Source of the DNA: Apus apus | Lineage: Eukaryota; Chordata; Aves; Apodiformes; Apodidae | DNA length: 64,000 nucleotides | Assembly (NCBI RefSeq): GCF_020740795.1 | Contig: NC_067285.1 | Span: 77,848,342-77,912,341, forward strand | Direction of reading: 5' to 3' | In this document: positions 37,601 through 50,400 of the stretch, in pieces | Layout: each line of letters opens with the position of its first letter | Position numbering within the stretch: position 1 is the first letter of the stretch | The notes under the pieces: model-generated | What the model was told of the DNA's origin: nothing | Database searches by the model: none | The model's input: only the letters and a program-made list of their open reading frames with translations | Translations under genes and position numbers: made by a program

Positions 37601-40579
37601 GATTGGATCTGTGTTCAGTTGTTCAGCAATCCCCAAAGAGCACTGGGGAAATATGACAAATTAAAAAAATCAAAGTGTTGTCCTGTGCATTCTGGTGAGT
37701 TGCTCACGAATGACAATAAGTAGTATAAGATCTTCTACAACTTCTGCTTTCTTTTTCCTTTTTTTAACCTTAAGAGTTGCCCTGTTTCATCCACTGACAG
37801 TCTCACAAGGTGACAACAAAGGCCTTTTATTACCCAATTAAAAGCTGATGGTCAGATCGTTGTTAAGCAATCAAGTAAAGGTCCTAAATTACCTGGGTTG
37901 CTAAGCATCTCTGTACAAGCTGGTTTTCTTACACAATGCAAATGAACTGATATGTACAAGTTTTAAAGTCTAGAAACAAGGCATATTTCCAGATAGGACA
38001 GTATGTATTGGAGAAAAGTAGTTCCAGAAAAAGATTTGGGAATCAAAATAAGCACCCAAATGAACTTTAGTCCCAGCACAACTTTGTGGTGAAATGGGTT
38101 ACTCAGTTTTGCTATGTGCAGAGGCAATGTTGACACTGGAATATTGTAATAAGCCTTGTTGTCCACTTTTAAAAAAGATATTGACAAATAAAAATGGGCA
38201 TATAAAAATATTACAAAGAATATATCTTACAATGAGTATTTAACCTTTATTATTTAAAACCGAAACCAAAACAAAACCAAAATGAAGACTGACAAGCATC
38301 TTAATTATATCACAGTAGTTCCTAAATGGACATAAAACGATTTTAATCCTTTACATATTAGAGAAATACACCATGTTTTTCAGAGAGTATAAGCTGAAGT
38401 GAGAAAAAAATGAGGTTGAGCTTCTAACAGGGACAAGTAGAAAACTATAAAATGAACTGGTCCCTTCTATACTCGTTCCCTCTCTTGCTGTCTCTAAGCC
38501 AAAACCAGTCACCTTTTTGGTGAGTATACCTTAACCAAGCACAAGCTGCTTTAATTCGAGTTGTACTCCATTCAGAAGGAGTTGCTAGTAATGAATGTAA
38601 TGCATTTGAAATAAGAATGATCTAACTAGATGGGGTGATCTAACAGCCTGTCTTGAGCTCAAGCTCTCCTCTCATGTCCTTCCTTGGTTCAAGTTAAGAT
38701 GCCACTGTGCACCCAGCATTTTCATGTGACCACCTTAACTGTGAGCATAAACCATAGATTCATACATGTGAATTGTTGTGCCTATGAGTTTCCCCAGTTA
38801 CACAACAGTATAGGTACAAGGGATTAGGACTTCCATGTCTACACAGAATGACAGCTGTGCCCACCTATTAAGAGGGCATTGTTCATTTCTAAAAATACTC
38901 CCTGTTGTTAGAACCCTTTTCAAAATCCAAGAAAATAAATTACTAAAGTAAAAAATTCAGATTTTTTAATGTTTTTATGATGTATTGCGGATTTGCCTTA
39001 GCCACTTAAACCATCTTTAAATATTCATTTCAAAATGAAGAATGTTTGTTCTTGTTGCCCTTACAAGAAAATTCAGACTATTCTGCTTTGAAAGAAGTTT
39101 AAGTGATTAATATTTCTCTCTATTATGTATATATGACAGTGCTATTTTATTATAAAGTGAATATGAGATAAGCCAGTTTGCCAGTAAAGTGGAACCCACT
39201 GTAGCAAGGCAGATATTACCACTCACTTCAGTTTTCACATGGTGCCTATTCCATGGTGGGTAGGGATTAAATGAGTAACACAGTTTAACTACTTGGTGCA
39301 GGTGCTGACACAAAGAATATCAGACTTCCAAGAGGCTACTGAATACAGGGAGAAGAAAAGATGAATAAATGAAATTTTAGTTAGCAAACAGTACAGGGAA
39401 AATAGCAAAGCAAAGGGAGTAAAGACTGGGTAGATCTTTGACAAAAAAGAATAAAAGGTTGAGGTGGGAAAATACTGGTACTACCAAGCAGCAGCAGAAA
39501 TTACGCCATATGTGGAAAAACTGTATCCTAGCTGCAAAAAAACTTCACTCTCTAGAGCAGTGTGGCAGTACTATTTAGAGTAAAGGGAGGCCAGTTTCTT
39601 GTCCTCCCAGAGAACCTGTTACGAAGTGGTTGAGAATACACCAGATGATCTAGCTAGCAAGCAGAATGCAAGGAAGGAAAAAGCATATAAAATGAATTGT
39701 ATGCATCTGAAAAAAACAACAGAATGCAAATCAAGGCAACATAAATTAAAGAGAAAGGGAGAGAAAGTTACTCTGGAGGCTTCATCCCCCTCCCCCCACA
39801 GGATACAAGCTATTTCCTTTGACTTTGCAATAGTAATTTCAGAATGCTACTTCTGGCACTGTCTGAGCTGCATGTATTTTCATCACTTGGCAAGAAGACA
39901 TTTAGAAGATAGAAGATGTTCTTTTACTTGGGAAAGGGAATTAGACTTTTTGCACTGTGACAGTAAATAATGGATTTCTCCACTGAGGTCACCATTGCAC
40001 TAACAGTAAATTTGGCATTTCCTAATTTTTCGCTCCTTGACTTTGTAAGCTAAATTACTTTCTTCTCTTCTTTGAGCAATTGTCCACATGGAGTCCATTT
40101 TTACCCTGCGAGTGCTTGTGTCTAGCTTCAGGCACAGGGAGCATGTACAGTCCAAGAATGGACTACATGTGGATAACACATTTCAAAGCAGTACTGTTCC
40201 TGCAAGGTAAACAACTCCTTACTAGTGTACATTTTGCCATGCAGTATTAAGAAAATAGAGTTATCTCACCATTGCCAATGCAAATGGCTGATTTTCCATA
40301 ATGTGCAGTGGATAGACTTGAATCTGATTTCTCATCAAATTTCCACTACTGAGTAATTCTAAGAAGTAATTTTAGACAATCAGTAATAAGATATAGCATA
40401 AAATTGTGTCTATTTTTAAGGTACGTAGAGCTAACTAAAGATGCAAACATTGATTTCCAATAATGTACACTAGCACATTACATTTCTGAGATAACAATAT
40501 TCTATGTTATATAAAAATGCTAAACAGAGTGCCCAACAGAAATGGCAAGGGGAAAGGCTATGGCATTAATTTGTGAAAA

Positions 40580-40668
40580 CAGTTACAGGACACAGGAATA
40601 ATCATACTGGATTAGATCAAAGCCCCAGTCTGAAACAGTGACCAGTAGCAGAAGTTACAGGAATATAA
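40580..40668. repeat. Ancient CR1/L3-like repeat scrap
   Basis: GGAATAATCATACTGGATTAGATC, then CCCCAGTCTGAAACAGTGACCAGTAGCAGAAG, follows the order of an old amniote repeat with the pattern CATACTGGRTCAGACC...CCAGTRTCCTGTCT...ACAGTGGCCAGTRCCAGATGC, which I associate with the 3' part of CR1/L3-type LINEs. About 20 internal bases are missing here. The assignment is from pattern memory and orientation is not resolved. Confidence 0.5.
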
Positions 40669-43000
40669 GAAAGAGCTGGTAAGCCCTCCTTTTCTATGCA
40701 ATCAGACACTGCAATTTTATACAACTAGATTTCCCTATGGAAAGGCTGAAATGCAAAAAGGTAACAGCTGGCTGATATCTTTACCTGTTTATTAACAGAA
40801 TTCTCCATTTCTAGAATTGTTTCTTGCTGTGAAAGATTGCACTCTCTTGACAGAAGAAAAAAAAGAGTGTTTATGTATTGCTAATATTCACTGAACAAAG
40901 AACTTCATCGTCTTCAGGGAAGCCATGACATGCTAAATGCCAAGATCAAGCAAAAAACCCAAAGTGTAAATCTGAGGTAATTCCTATTGTATCTGATGAA
41001 ACCATTGAGATTGCTGTGTGTCTGCCATCTTTCAATGTCAGTATATAAAACTCATGAACTCAGCCAGATAACTGACCCTTATTGAACTGACAAATTGTAA
41101 CTTTGATTTTTAGGTTTATCTAGTATTAAAGGGAAACATAGAACTCTATTTAAGAAAAATAAAACATCTAAAATATGTGTATTTTCCATCACTGTGTGGA
41201 GTAATATCATCCTCATGGTAAGAGTCACTTGTTTTGGGACATAAGAAATATTTTTTAGTAGTTTAAATGTTTCAGTGCTTGCTCTGTCAGAGCACAAATA
41301 CTATAATTTAGAAAAACTGGTAAACTTAAAAAAAATCAGATTGATAATTCTATTTTGAAGTGATAGCCAATGGCTTCCAAAATGCAGTATCACAGGGCTT
41401 AGGAACTCAAATGCCTACCTGTCAAACACAAAGAATAAAAAGGGAGGAATCAAAATCATGCCTAAACTACCTTGCATAGATCTCCTTTACAAGCCTGATG
41501 AAGAGAGTCTGAGTCCACAGGTTTGTTCACAGGAAGCTCTTCTGAAGATTATAATGGGAAGGTCAGAGCCTTTAGCTGCAGTGGAATTTTAATTCATCAG
41601 CCTTTCTGGGTATCAGGCCTTGTGCATAGTACAGCAAAGTGAGTCACTGTTCATTTCTTTCAGTTTACATGCCTCCCTAGATGTGAAAGGGTTAAGCATG
41701 AGTTAGGGATGCATGTGAAAATATATGGGTGAAGTAGTAAAAAAAATCTCTGCTAGCTTGAGCCACTCCATCTGTTCCCTTAATTCAGTGGCAGACCTTG
41801 ACTGGACCCTGGGATCTGCTAGTCCCACACTTCATACAACTTCTCTCTCTAAATTAAGTTGTTGGCCTGCATGCTGAGGGTTTAGGAAGGTGAGTGATGA
41901 CCTTGGTTTGAGTATGTTTGTATAGAAACATGTCACTGCAGGATGATGTCTTTCCTCCAGGGACATAGGGTCCAATACTAACCATTTGTTAAGAAAATAC
42001 CAAAGCTAAACATATGCAGTGTATGAAAGGATCCAACACCCTTGCCAAGTGTAACTTTCACTCATCTTTGAAACATCAATGTACACTACATGTTAAAGGT
42101 TATTTTTAGCACTTGTCTTTTAAACTGTTTCCCATCTGATGTTAATATCTTGAAACTTTAAAACTAATATGAGTTATTTTTATTATTAAAATGGGAAATC
42201 CCTTTAATATATTGCAGTATGGCAATATGTTTAATATATGTTTTAAAAAGGAGATCTAAAATAGTATTTATTCTCAAGAATGAGGACACGTAATTCCGGA
42301 GAAGCCACACAATGCTTTAAAGTTCTATGTTTCTTTATATAGCAAAGATTAAAAATAAAATTTTAAGGAGGATACAGTTCTTCTCTTTTCCATCTTCCCT
42401 GCAGTATTTTCCTATCAACATCCTGAGTTTTGGTGCACGTGTGTTGATATTTAGAGATAGAGATATTTAGAGACTTGGTTGCGCTTGTTCTATTGTCTGA
42501 GAAAGTTCTGTTGTTAAATGACAGGAGTTCTCCTGCAGCATTAATTTTGAAACCAGATAAGGTATTCAGTCAGATCAGTATTTTTTTCTTAGTTTGTGAA
42601 GTCCACAAGAAAACATGAACAGATAAATTCTTATTAGAACCATATTTTTCAAGCCAGGTAGTCTTAAAACTGAATTCCTAACTGTGGATTTACATCCGAA
42701 CTTTAGGCATCTGAGTCTGAAAATGTTGGCCTTGTTTAATATCCCTATTCAGGATTGATTAATGTACAGTCAGGATGTTTTTCCATACAGCTAGCCTATA
42801 AATGTTACCTTTCTAAAGTTCAGCCCATACTTACTTGGTATATCTTTAAATAATTTATCTTCCTTCCCTTCAGTCTTGAAATATTTCAGCCTATTTTAGG
42901 TTATGAAACAGTTGTGAAATCGCTGATTTGGCGCTAGAGCTTCTCCCAAGTATGAGGTGTAGCTGGTGCGGGAGTCAGCCTTTGTTTAAACAGGAAAGAA
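40669..43000. other. Unique non-coding DNA
   Basis: No gene recognised. Near 42695-42740 the string AACTTTAGGCATCTGAGTCTGAAAATGTTGGCC resembles the arm of another old archosaur palindromic repeat, without a visible partner arm. Confidence 0.5.
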
Positions 43001-43076
43001 TGAAATCTTAGCACCGTCAGAGTCAATGGGAGCTTTGCCACCGGATTCCACATGGCCTGGATTTCACCCAGGGAGC
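43001..43076. repeat. Ancient palindromic MITE-like relic
   Basis: TGAAATC at 43001-43007 is inverted as GATTTCA at 43070-43076, and the inside runs TTAGCACC...GAGTCAATGGGAGCTTTGCCACCGGATTCCACATGGCCTG. This matches, with decay, a common archosaur/turtle palindrome with arms like TGAAATCCTGGCCCCATTGA around TCAATGGGAGTTTTGCCATTGA. The most recognisable of the palindromic relics in the window. Confidence 0.6.
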
Positions 43077-44112
43077 CACCTTTGGTCTTAAGTGACGTAA
43101 ATCAAACCCGACTGCACCAAAGTCTGTGAAGGTGCAAAATGCAAAACTGGTATGTGATGGGAAATCAGGCCAAAACCTACCAGAACTATGAAAAGCTGGT
43201 CAAAGGAAAGTACCTGTGTTAGAGCAGGGTGTTTTTTAGTGTTTTCTGCCCTGCAAAACATTCCATAAAAATACATTTCAGCAAAGAAATCCTACAGTCA
43301 TGCAGAACCATTCCTAATGGATGCATTGTGGAAAGTAAACGATAAGAATACTGTATATGTTAGGTTTTTTTCTCTCCCACAGTGAGTGGCTTAAAAAGTT
43401 ACCTAAAACAGGTCACAAACCATTTCTAAATGTCTCTTTTCCTACACGTGCACTTTCTCTTTGTCATACTTGATCTTCTAACAAATTCCCAAATCTTGCT
43501 CACTCTAACAAAAACAGAAAACCATTGACATACTTCAGTTGTTCCTCTCTTGCAACTGTGCCCTTTAATTTCTTCTCTTTAAAGAGCTGTATTAGTTAGG
43601 CATTACTTAACAGAGGAATGTACTTGAACTTTTTAGCTGAAAATAGTCTTTATTTACAACCAGCTTCATATAATTTTTGGAAGCTGCCATTCCATTGCTC
43701 TTCACGTAAGTCAAAGCAGAAAATAAACATATTTTATTAAAAGAGCAGGAATTGGAGGTAATTTAATTCAAGAAAAAGCCTAAACTTTATTTGGGCAAGC
43801 ACTGAAGAATAGAATAAAAGCTTGGACAGATATACAGAGAAATGCTCCAAATGTTTTCTGGGTGAGAAAAGGCTTCTGATTTAATACATTAATAAACTGT
43901 TAAATAAACATAATAAAAGGTTATGTGCAATTTTTTAAAATACTGAGTATAAAGAGGTGAATAACAAGCCCTTTTAACAGTAGCTGAGATACCGTTCCCA
44001 AGATAACCTCAAGAGGTGCAAAAGCCTGCATGGCAAGAGGACCACAGCTAGATGTTCTGTGGCATAGATAGAATGCTCTGTGGGAGCTGGTTGCAACCCA
44101 TCTGTACCCACC
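43077..44112. other. Unique non-coding DNA
   Basis: No gene recognised; directly precedes the solo LTR, and its last five bases (CCACC, 44108-44112) are the left target-site duplication. Confidence 0.55.
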
Positions 44113-44900
44113 TGTGAGGGACCAGCCCTCAGGACCTATGCTTGCTGGAACCGGTGTCGAAACCCCATTGTGGCCCCTGAACAAAGTCTTGTTTGCATCC
44201 CAAAAGGCCTGCCTGAAAGGATGGAGACTGCACTGATAGCCTCAGTGCATGTACAGCGACTGAGATAAGGATCGAGGGGCTGAGGGGGCAGAGGTCTGCT
44301 CCAGCAGCTCAGGCTTATGACTCAAACACACTTGATCATCCTTGCAAAACAAGGTAACTAGGCCTATAAAACAGGGGGCTGCAATGGTGGGCTTCGGGAG
44401 CCTCTCTGACAACTCTCCCCCATTGCCTGGCCCAACACTAGATCCAGGATTGGTGATTTTCTGTTATCTATCTCTCTAAACTTTTCTTCTCCTACTCTCT
44501 CTCTACCTTTATATCATCATTAAGTAAAGCAAGGCCTAACCATGATTTTTTCTCAGGTTGTGCAGCTTAAACATGTATGTATTGTACTCTTGTGATCTAA
44601 TTGTCAGCCTTTATGATCGTGCAGCCTAAGATAGTAATTTAAGTATCCGTATTAATTCTATAGCCTTAAGTAAAACTAATATTCAAATACAGACCTTAAG
44701 TTTCACCTTAGTCTGATCAAAGGGTATTGGACAGTCGAGCATTTCCTTGGACTGTGATATTTTAATCACTCTTCCTGGAAGGGCCAGATCTGATACTAAG
44801 GTTGGATCCAGCTGCACCTGGGCTCCTCTCTGAGAAGGAGCTTAGAAAGCAAGGGAGTCCAACCTGAATCTCCCTGGGTTGCCCCACTCAGGTCATGACA
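44113..44900 (+). mobile_element. Solo LTR of an endogenous retrovirus
   Basis: A 788-bp block starts TGTGAGGGACC and ends GGTCATGACA, so it has the TG...CA ends and imperfect terminal inverted repeats of a retroviral LTR (the reverse complement of the end is TGTCATGACC). It is flanked by the perfect 5-bp duplication CCACC (44108-44112 and 44901-44905). A TATA-like CCTATAAAACAGG at 44363-44375 suggests a plus-strand U3 of about 250 bp. A clear AATAAA is not visible; ATTAAGTAAAG at about 44519 is a candidate. No gag, pol or env remnant flanks it, so it is the product of recombination between two LTRs. A 5-bp duplication is commonest for ERVL-type (class III) elements, but the class cannot be settled without a library match. 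Confidence 0.72.
44363..44375 (+). promoter_or_regulatory. TATA-like element in the LTR
   Basis: CCTATAAAACAGG fits an RNA polymerase II TATA box about 250 bp into the LTR, the usual place for the end of U3. Inferred from position and motif only. Confidence 0.45.
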
Positions 44901-44905
44901 CCACC

Positions 44906-47303
44906 TCCTTCGTGGGTATGATTCCACCTTGTCACAACTGTCCGACTTCAATGGGAAGAAACCAAAACCTTTCAAACCTTCTTAACAGGAGAGGTCTCAG
45001 AATTTGAGCTTTCCCATTTGGAAGAAAAGTGTACATAAGGGGTTTATATGAAATTCAGGGTGGTGCCAGACAAGCTCTGCAGGTGTGTGCTGGGGTTGGT
45101 TATCAGATTGATTTTACCTTTAATTAACACAATGGTCTGTGAGTTGCAGTAGTTGAGGAGGTGGGCTCTGCTTTGAGAAAGGTTTACTTCCAAGCAGAGA
45201 AGTGGGTGGGTGGGTGAGGTGGTGATCTCTGAAGCTGCCTTAGCTTGAGGAATCAAAATCAATACACTGGAGCTTTGCTGCTCCAACAGAGACCAGAGCT
45301 CTTCATTCTCCATTGAGCTGGTCAGAGCTCAGACTTTAGTATCACTCTCTACCCTACCTACTGTGGGCTCTTTTCCTTTAGCAAAATGTTGTTTGTATTT
45401 TTTCTGCTTCAGAAAAGAGACAAGCATTGAAGTCTCCTACAACTTTTAAAGCTCCTCACCCATTGGACTAGCAGAAAATGCCTTAACCTGGTTAAAAATT
45501 GAAAACATCATATGTTGAAGATGTGCCAGATCTATAAACACTTCAGAATTTTCCTGTGACAGAAACTTATTTAGCTGGGACTCTCCAAGTACTTGGTCAC
45601 CATCCCTACCTGTAGAAGAAAGGTGGTTCCTCACTTTACATCACTCCAATTCCTACACAAGTGGAACATCTTTGCATGCTAGCTGGAGACCAGCTGTTCC
45701 TTCTGCTTCTATATTTCTTGCCCTTTTTCCTGCCACTGCCTCTTGCTGTCAGGTCTGAGCATCAGTGAGACCCTCCTGGGGCCATGGTTAAATATGAGAC
45801 ATGAAGAATTACTTGAGTTTATTTCCCTTTACTCCAATTTCTCCCGGAGTTCTAGTAGAGAAAAAAGTGAATGAAACAAATGGGACACTGGGCTCTACAA
45901 AGAAACATTTTGAAAAGAGGTGATAGTACAAAAAGTTGGCATTATCTTGCTCTTTTCTTTGAGTTGTACAAAGATATTATGACTTGTGTGAATCTGGTGT
46001 AATTGTAACAGACTTCTAACACTATCTTAGAATACATCAGTTTAACAACCAAAACCTGTCTTTCCTTAGGGCCTGTTACCATGTGCTACCACACAGAGGA
46101 GAGGTGCATGGGCTAAACAAAGCCTGTTGATATGTGACACTTTCAGTGGATTTACAAGCCTCCTTGAAGACTTAAACGAGCTCTAGTCTATAAGAGCTTC
46201 CTGTGTGGCTTTTCATCTCCTTGTCAAATATGTGTATTTTTAAACTGATTGATGCAAATCTGAGAAAATATTTGTTTCATCTCCATCTTTATATCTTGTG
46301 GGTTTTTGCTGCTCATTCTCCAGATAACCTAGCACTAAAACAATATCCCTTCTCTTTGCTTTATTTCTTACTCTATTCATCATTTGTATCATAACCTAGC
46401 TGAATAATTTTTGCCTTGATTAGTACAGCCATCCATGGATGCTGTGTGTTGATTAATGCTGAACACAGAGAAATACTAGAAAAAAGAGTTACAACCTGAA
46501 CATTTCAGATTTTATTTGAGATTGAAATATTATAGTTGTGTTTACTACATCCTCTTATAGTTTTTTATTATTTAAGTAAAGACAAGTGTCTTGTTCTCAG
46601 TCAGTAGATTTATAACTTATGTGATTATGTCACCTCAGAATCCTCACTAAAATGAATTGTGTGACCCTGTGTGCCTTGCAGATAGGAAAATCATGGCTTC
46701 AAATTTTAAACCAGATTTTCTGTAAATGTATTTTTAGTTACATTTTTGAGGGAAAGTCTGCAGATGTCAGTCAGTGTTCATGTGCATGCCTGTGATGAAA
46801 TTTCTTTTTATTAAGAATTTAATATTGCTTGTCAATATTTCAAAGCTGTGGGGAAAAGTGTTAATGAAAAAGATAGATTTCTGTGGCAAGTACATGATGT
46901 AAACAGAAAACAGGCTGAGCTTTCAAAATCCAGCTTTGGACTCAATTTTTTTATAAGTTGTTAATTTATTCTCCTTTACCCCCTTTTAGAGACAAAGTTA
47001 ATGTGTGAAATTTGGGTACAATTGGTGTCTGAATTTGTCACAAAATTTTTCCATACCGGGGTGTTTGGATTTCTGTTCCGATGAACTTTCTCTCTAACAA
47101 ATTATGAGAATGTCTCCTGGCAGGCTTAGTTTTTCCTTTGTTTTTCATTTTTTGCTGATAATTTGCTCTCTGTTAAGATTTTTTTACAAAAACTGCACAG
47201 ATGCAGAGTACGAAAAGAACAGGTTCTTCTCCGCTTTTTTCCTTTAAAATTTAATTAATGTTCAGTTTCAGTTTCATTATTCTTTCTCTTCCTTGTATGG
47301 CAG
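44906..47303. other. Unique non-coding DNA
   Basis: No gene recognised. It includes the G-rich GGGTGGGTGGGTGAGGTGG at 45204-45222. The 3' end of the stretch (about 47260-47303) is a long pyrimidine-rich run ending in CAG. Confidence 0.5.
45204..45222 (+). other. G-rich run, possible G-quadruplex
   Basis: Three GGG tracts with single-T loops followed by two GG tracts. A two-tier quadruplex, or a three-tier one with a defect, is possible on this strand. Confidence 0.35.
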
Positions 47304-47402
47304 TCCCCTGGAGAAAAGCTGGCATCCTGGGGCATTAAGATGGTAATGGAAACTCAAGATTGCATTGCTGCCAAGCGGAGGGAGATCGAGCAGAGAGAAT
47401 GA
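47304..47402 (+). other. Exon-like segment (putative terminal or non-coding exon)
   Basis: A strong acceptor-like tract (pyrimidine-rich, ending TTCCTTGTATGGCAG at 47303) is followed by 99 nt and then the perfect donor-like GTGAGT at 47403. Read from 47304, one frame is open for 32 codons and ends with TGA exactly at 47400-47402; its product ends METQDCIAAKRREIEQRE, which is charged and helix-like. The other two frames stop early. The stop immediately before the donor means it cannot be an ordinary internal coding exon. It could be a terminal or poison exon, an exon of a long non-coding RNA, or chance. I do not recognise the peptide. Confidence 0.22.
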
Positions 47403-50400
47403 GTGAGTTGGAGAAGAAGATGTGGAGAAGAAATCAGATCAGCCTCCTCTGAATTTCTTTCCTCCTGGACTGTCCTGTGGCACTGCATACACAGAAGGCC
47501 TCCCTACCACTTGAATCAGGGTGGGGGAAAAAAAAGTAGGCTAGATCACTCGCACCAGTTGCTGTTATCAAATCAAAAGCTGCACTTGGGGAGACCTGGT
47601 GCCTGGGGGTAAAAGTCTCAATGTTCAGAAGTTGAAGTTGACTGCAGGAAGTTTTGGTGTCCAAACAAAACCAAGCAAAAAATATTATATACAAGACCAC
47701 CATTAAAGAGATGTTGAAGCTGAAAAATGCATGGTTTGAAAATAGAAACCCAAATATATATGCTCATAACTTCATGCAATCTGAACTCTACAATCTTAAC
47801 TCTGTAGCAATGTGTATGTGTGTTAAGTTGTGATTTTTACTTTTGGTTACTCACAAGCTGTGAAAAAGAACAGTGTGAAATTTACAGCATAGTGGCAAGT
47901 TGCAAATATACAGATAAGGAACTTCCCGGCATATAAATACCTGTGCTAAATTTGAAAAAAATACCTCTTAATTTAAGATATTTTTGGATGTGTAACTTAA
48001 GATCTAATTTGAATATAAATTTTCTTATTAAGTCCTCTGTAAACGTCACCAAGATTTTAGAACTGGAGAACAAAAATGTGTAACACAATCAGAAGCTAAG
48101 TCAGCAGTAGTTTTTTAAAATATGCTAATGCTTTCCAAACTCAGAACAGTAATAATTTCAACCATCTGACTTCTGTAGTGATGGCAGAGTGCTAGATTTA
48201 TTAAACACACCAGAAATTACCACAATATGTTCCAATAATGCTGAAATAATAATAGAAAATAATTTCAAGTTAAATAAAGATCTTGGGTGAAAAAAATAAG
48301 AGAAGTTAACTTTATACAATGCTAAATCAGTGGTTTCCTATTGACTGTACAAAAAATTGTACTGAAAACTTTGGAGATTTAATCACCAATGAGAAATTTT
48401 TTTCCTTCTTTTTGATCCAACACTTTCTTAGCTGAAATTGATAGCTACTGAATAGCATAAATAGTGTGTGTAATGGCAGTTTATTTGAGGGGTTTCTATT
48501 GCCACCTAGTGGCTGCGCCCTCCCTCCCATTTCCTGTGCATTAGCTCGAGTTCTCCAAAGATTTTCAGTTATCTGGAGCAAATTAGTTTGTTTACTGACA
48601 AGTGAGGCAGTGATGCAAATTGTTTAATGTTTGAGACACATAAGGAAGAAAGGCATGAAGTGAAGTTTCCTTATTATATGGAGTAAACAAATTCTTTGAG
48701 TTACCAGGATCTCCCCACTTGGCATAAATATAGTAACTTATAGTAACTTAGTAACAAACACTACTTAGAGAAGGAGAAGCTACACAAATGTGCTTGCATT
48801 GTTGTTGTTGCTCAAAGCACATTATCTGGGTTTTACATGATTCTGTCTTTTCCAAGTTTTGATTTTTTGTAGTTCTCTCTGATTTCTGTTAAATTGATCC
48901 ATTTTTATGCCACTTTTAAGCAAAACCTGCTTCTACTCTTACACAAAAAAATGAGAAGTTCATGTTCATCTTGGAAACGTATGTGGAGATTAATGGTAAG
49001 AAATATGAGGTTCTTAGTTCTCATTACTATTTCTTGGTAGCGGTAGATATAAATAAATTTTCTGAGCTTCTGTCCTTGCCCACTCACAACCAAGAACTGA
49101 AATAGAAATGAGTGAGCATCTCAATACCTCTTACTTATGCCAAAATATGAGGGTTCATGGAAGCCAGTGGAGGTACAAATGTCTATGGAGGTAAGACTTG
49201 CTGTAAATAAAATTAGAATTAAGCCCACAAACTTGAATAAAGTCCAGAAGTTCTTCTTTGTACCTGGTCTCATGTGGACAATACAGTACTGTAATACAGA
49301 TTATAATACGTAACACCTGCACATAAAAGCTCCTTGTATCAGAGTTTCATTTCTCTATTAAACAGTCTTTCAAAATATCCTTCTCCTTGAATTAAAAAAC
49401 TTTCCTCTATATAAGTTGCTTTTCTTTGTTTGTTTGTTTCAGTATAGGTTAAAAAATTAGATTTTCTTTCTCAAAAGTTCTATTTTAATGACAAGTATAA
49501 ATTGTAAGCATTAATTTTGCCTCCACTGCTCAAACAGAAATGGTGTGTTCTGAGTGATAACCACTCCTCCTTTTAAAATAAACCACACAGTTTTGTCTTG
49601 GCAGACATTCAGCTCTAGAAGACTTATCTGCTTGTAAAGTTTTCCTTTGCATACATGGTCATTCAGTTTAAATACATTTTTAAAGCATGGAGCAAACTAC
49701 AGAATGGAAAAAAGTGTGAAAGCTTTGATATGTACTCTGTCCGTACTGTGTATGGAGTTAACTCTCTCTTTCCTGGAGAATGACTTCCTTAGGTTTGGTA
49801 TGTCTTTTCAGAATCACAAGAACTCGGACTTCCTGCAATCAGAGGCTTCTCTGAATATTTTTATTGCTCAAATTGGTTGGGAAATAGAGGACTGCTAGGA
49901 GCCTAACAGTATGTTATGACTTGGAAACATACATTAATTTTCCCATTTGGTCACAGCCTGCCTGCTTAAGCTTGACCAGTTCATTTAGGCTCAGATTTTC
50001 AAAGTTATTAAAGTGCTCTAAGAGATATTTAAAAAATAGTCTTCTGCCTCAGTTTTCCACCTATAAAAAAACAGGTTCCACAGCAGCACTTCTTTTTCCT
50101 GTCTTGTGCTTATTTATGGAGGCTATTTAGGAAGAGCAAAGCACTTACCTGGCTTTTGTACTCTGCACATCCCCCTGAAAGACTGCAAGTTCTCTGTCTG
50201 CCTTTTCACACAAGGATCTACCTCAGTTAGGATGAGGCAGCCCCAAGCTGAGTTCAGACTTTGAGTCACTGCCACGTTTCAAGCAGTAAAATAAAACAGG
50301 AAAACAATGTGAATGGTCATCCTTCAAACTGAGTGGGGCTTATTCACAATGAAACTTCTAATTGCAGAATGAACAGTTACAATGATTTCACCCTGAAAAA

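Larger units (their letters stand above)
25259..40579. other. Long unique stretch without recognisable genes
   Basis: About 15 kb of AT-rich DNA. The TG/TA block at 25779-25876, a pyrimidine tract at 28629-28670 and a T-run at 31204-31215 are the only simple repeats of note. Open frames such as 27543-27902 (minus, 119 codons), 31747-32073 (plus, 108) and 39599-39970 (plus, 123) have no domain, signal or splice context that I can defend. Stretches such as 37060-37330 are less AT-skewed and look like ordinary complex sequence that might be conserved non-coding DNA, but conservation cannot be judged from one genome. Confidence 0.5.

Noticed and set aside
39599..39970. 123-codon plus-strand open frame
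   Set aside because: Lysine-rich, low-information product with no family resemblance; AT-rich context makes chance likely.
44931..44936. GTCACA at 44931-44936 as the right end of the LTR
   Set aside because: It gives no target-site duplication with the left flank, whereas ending at 44900 gives a perfect 5-bp CCACC duplication.
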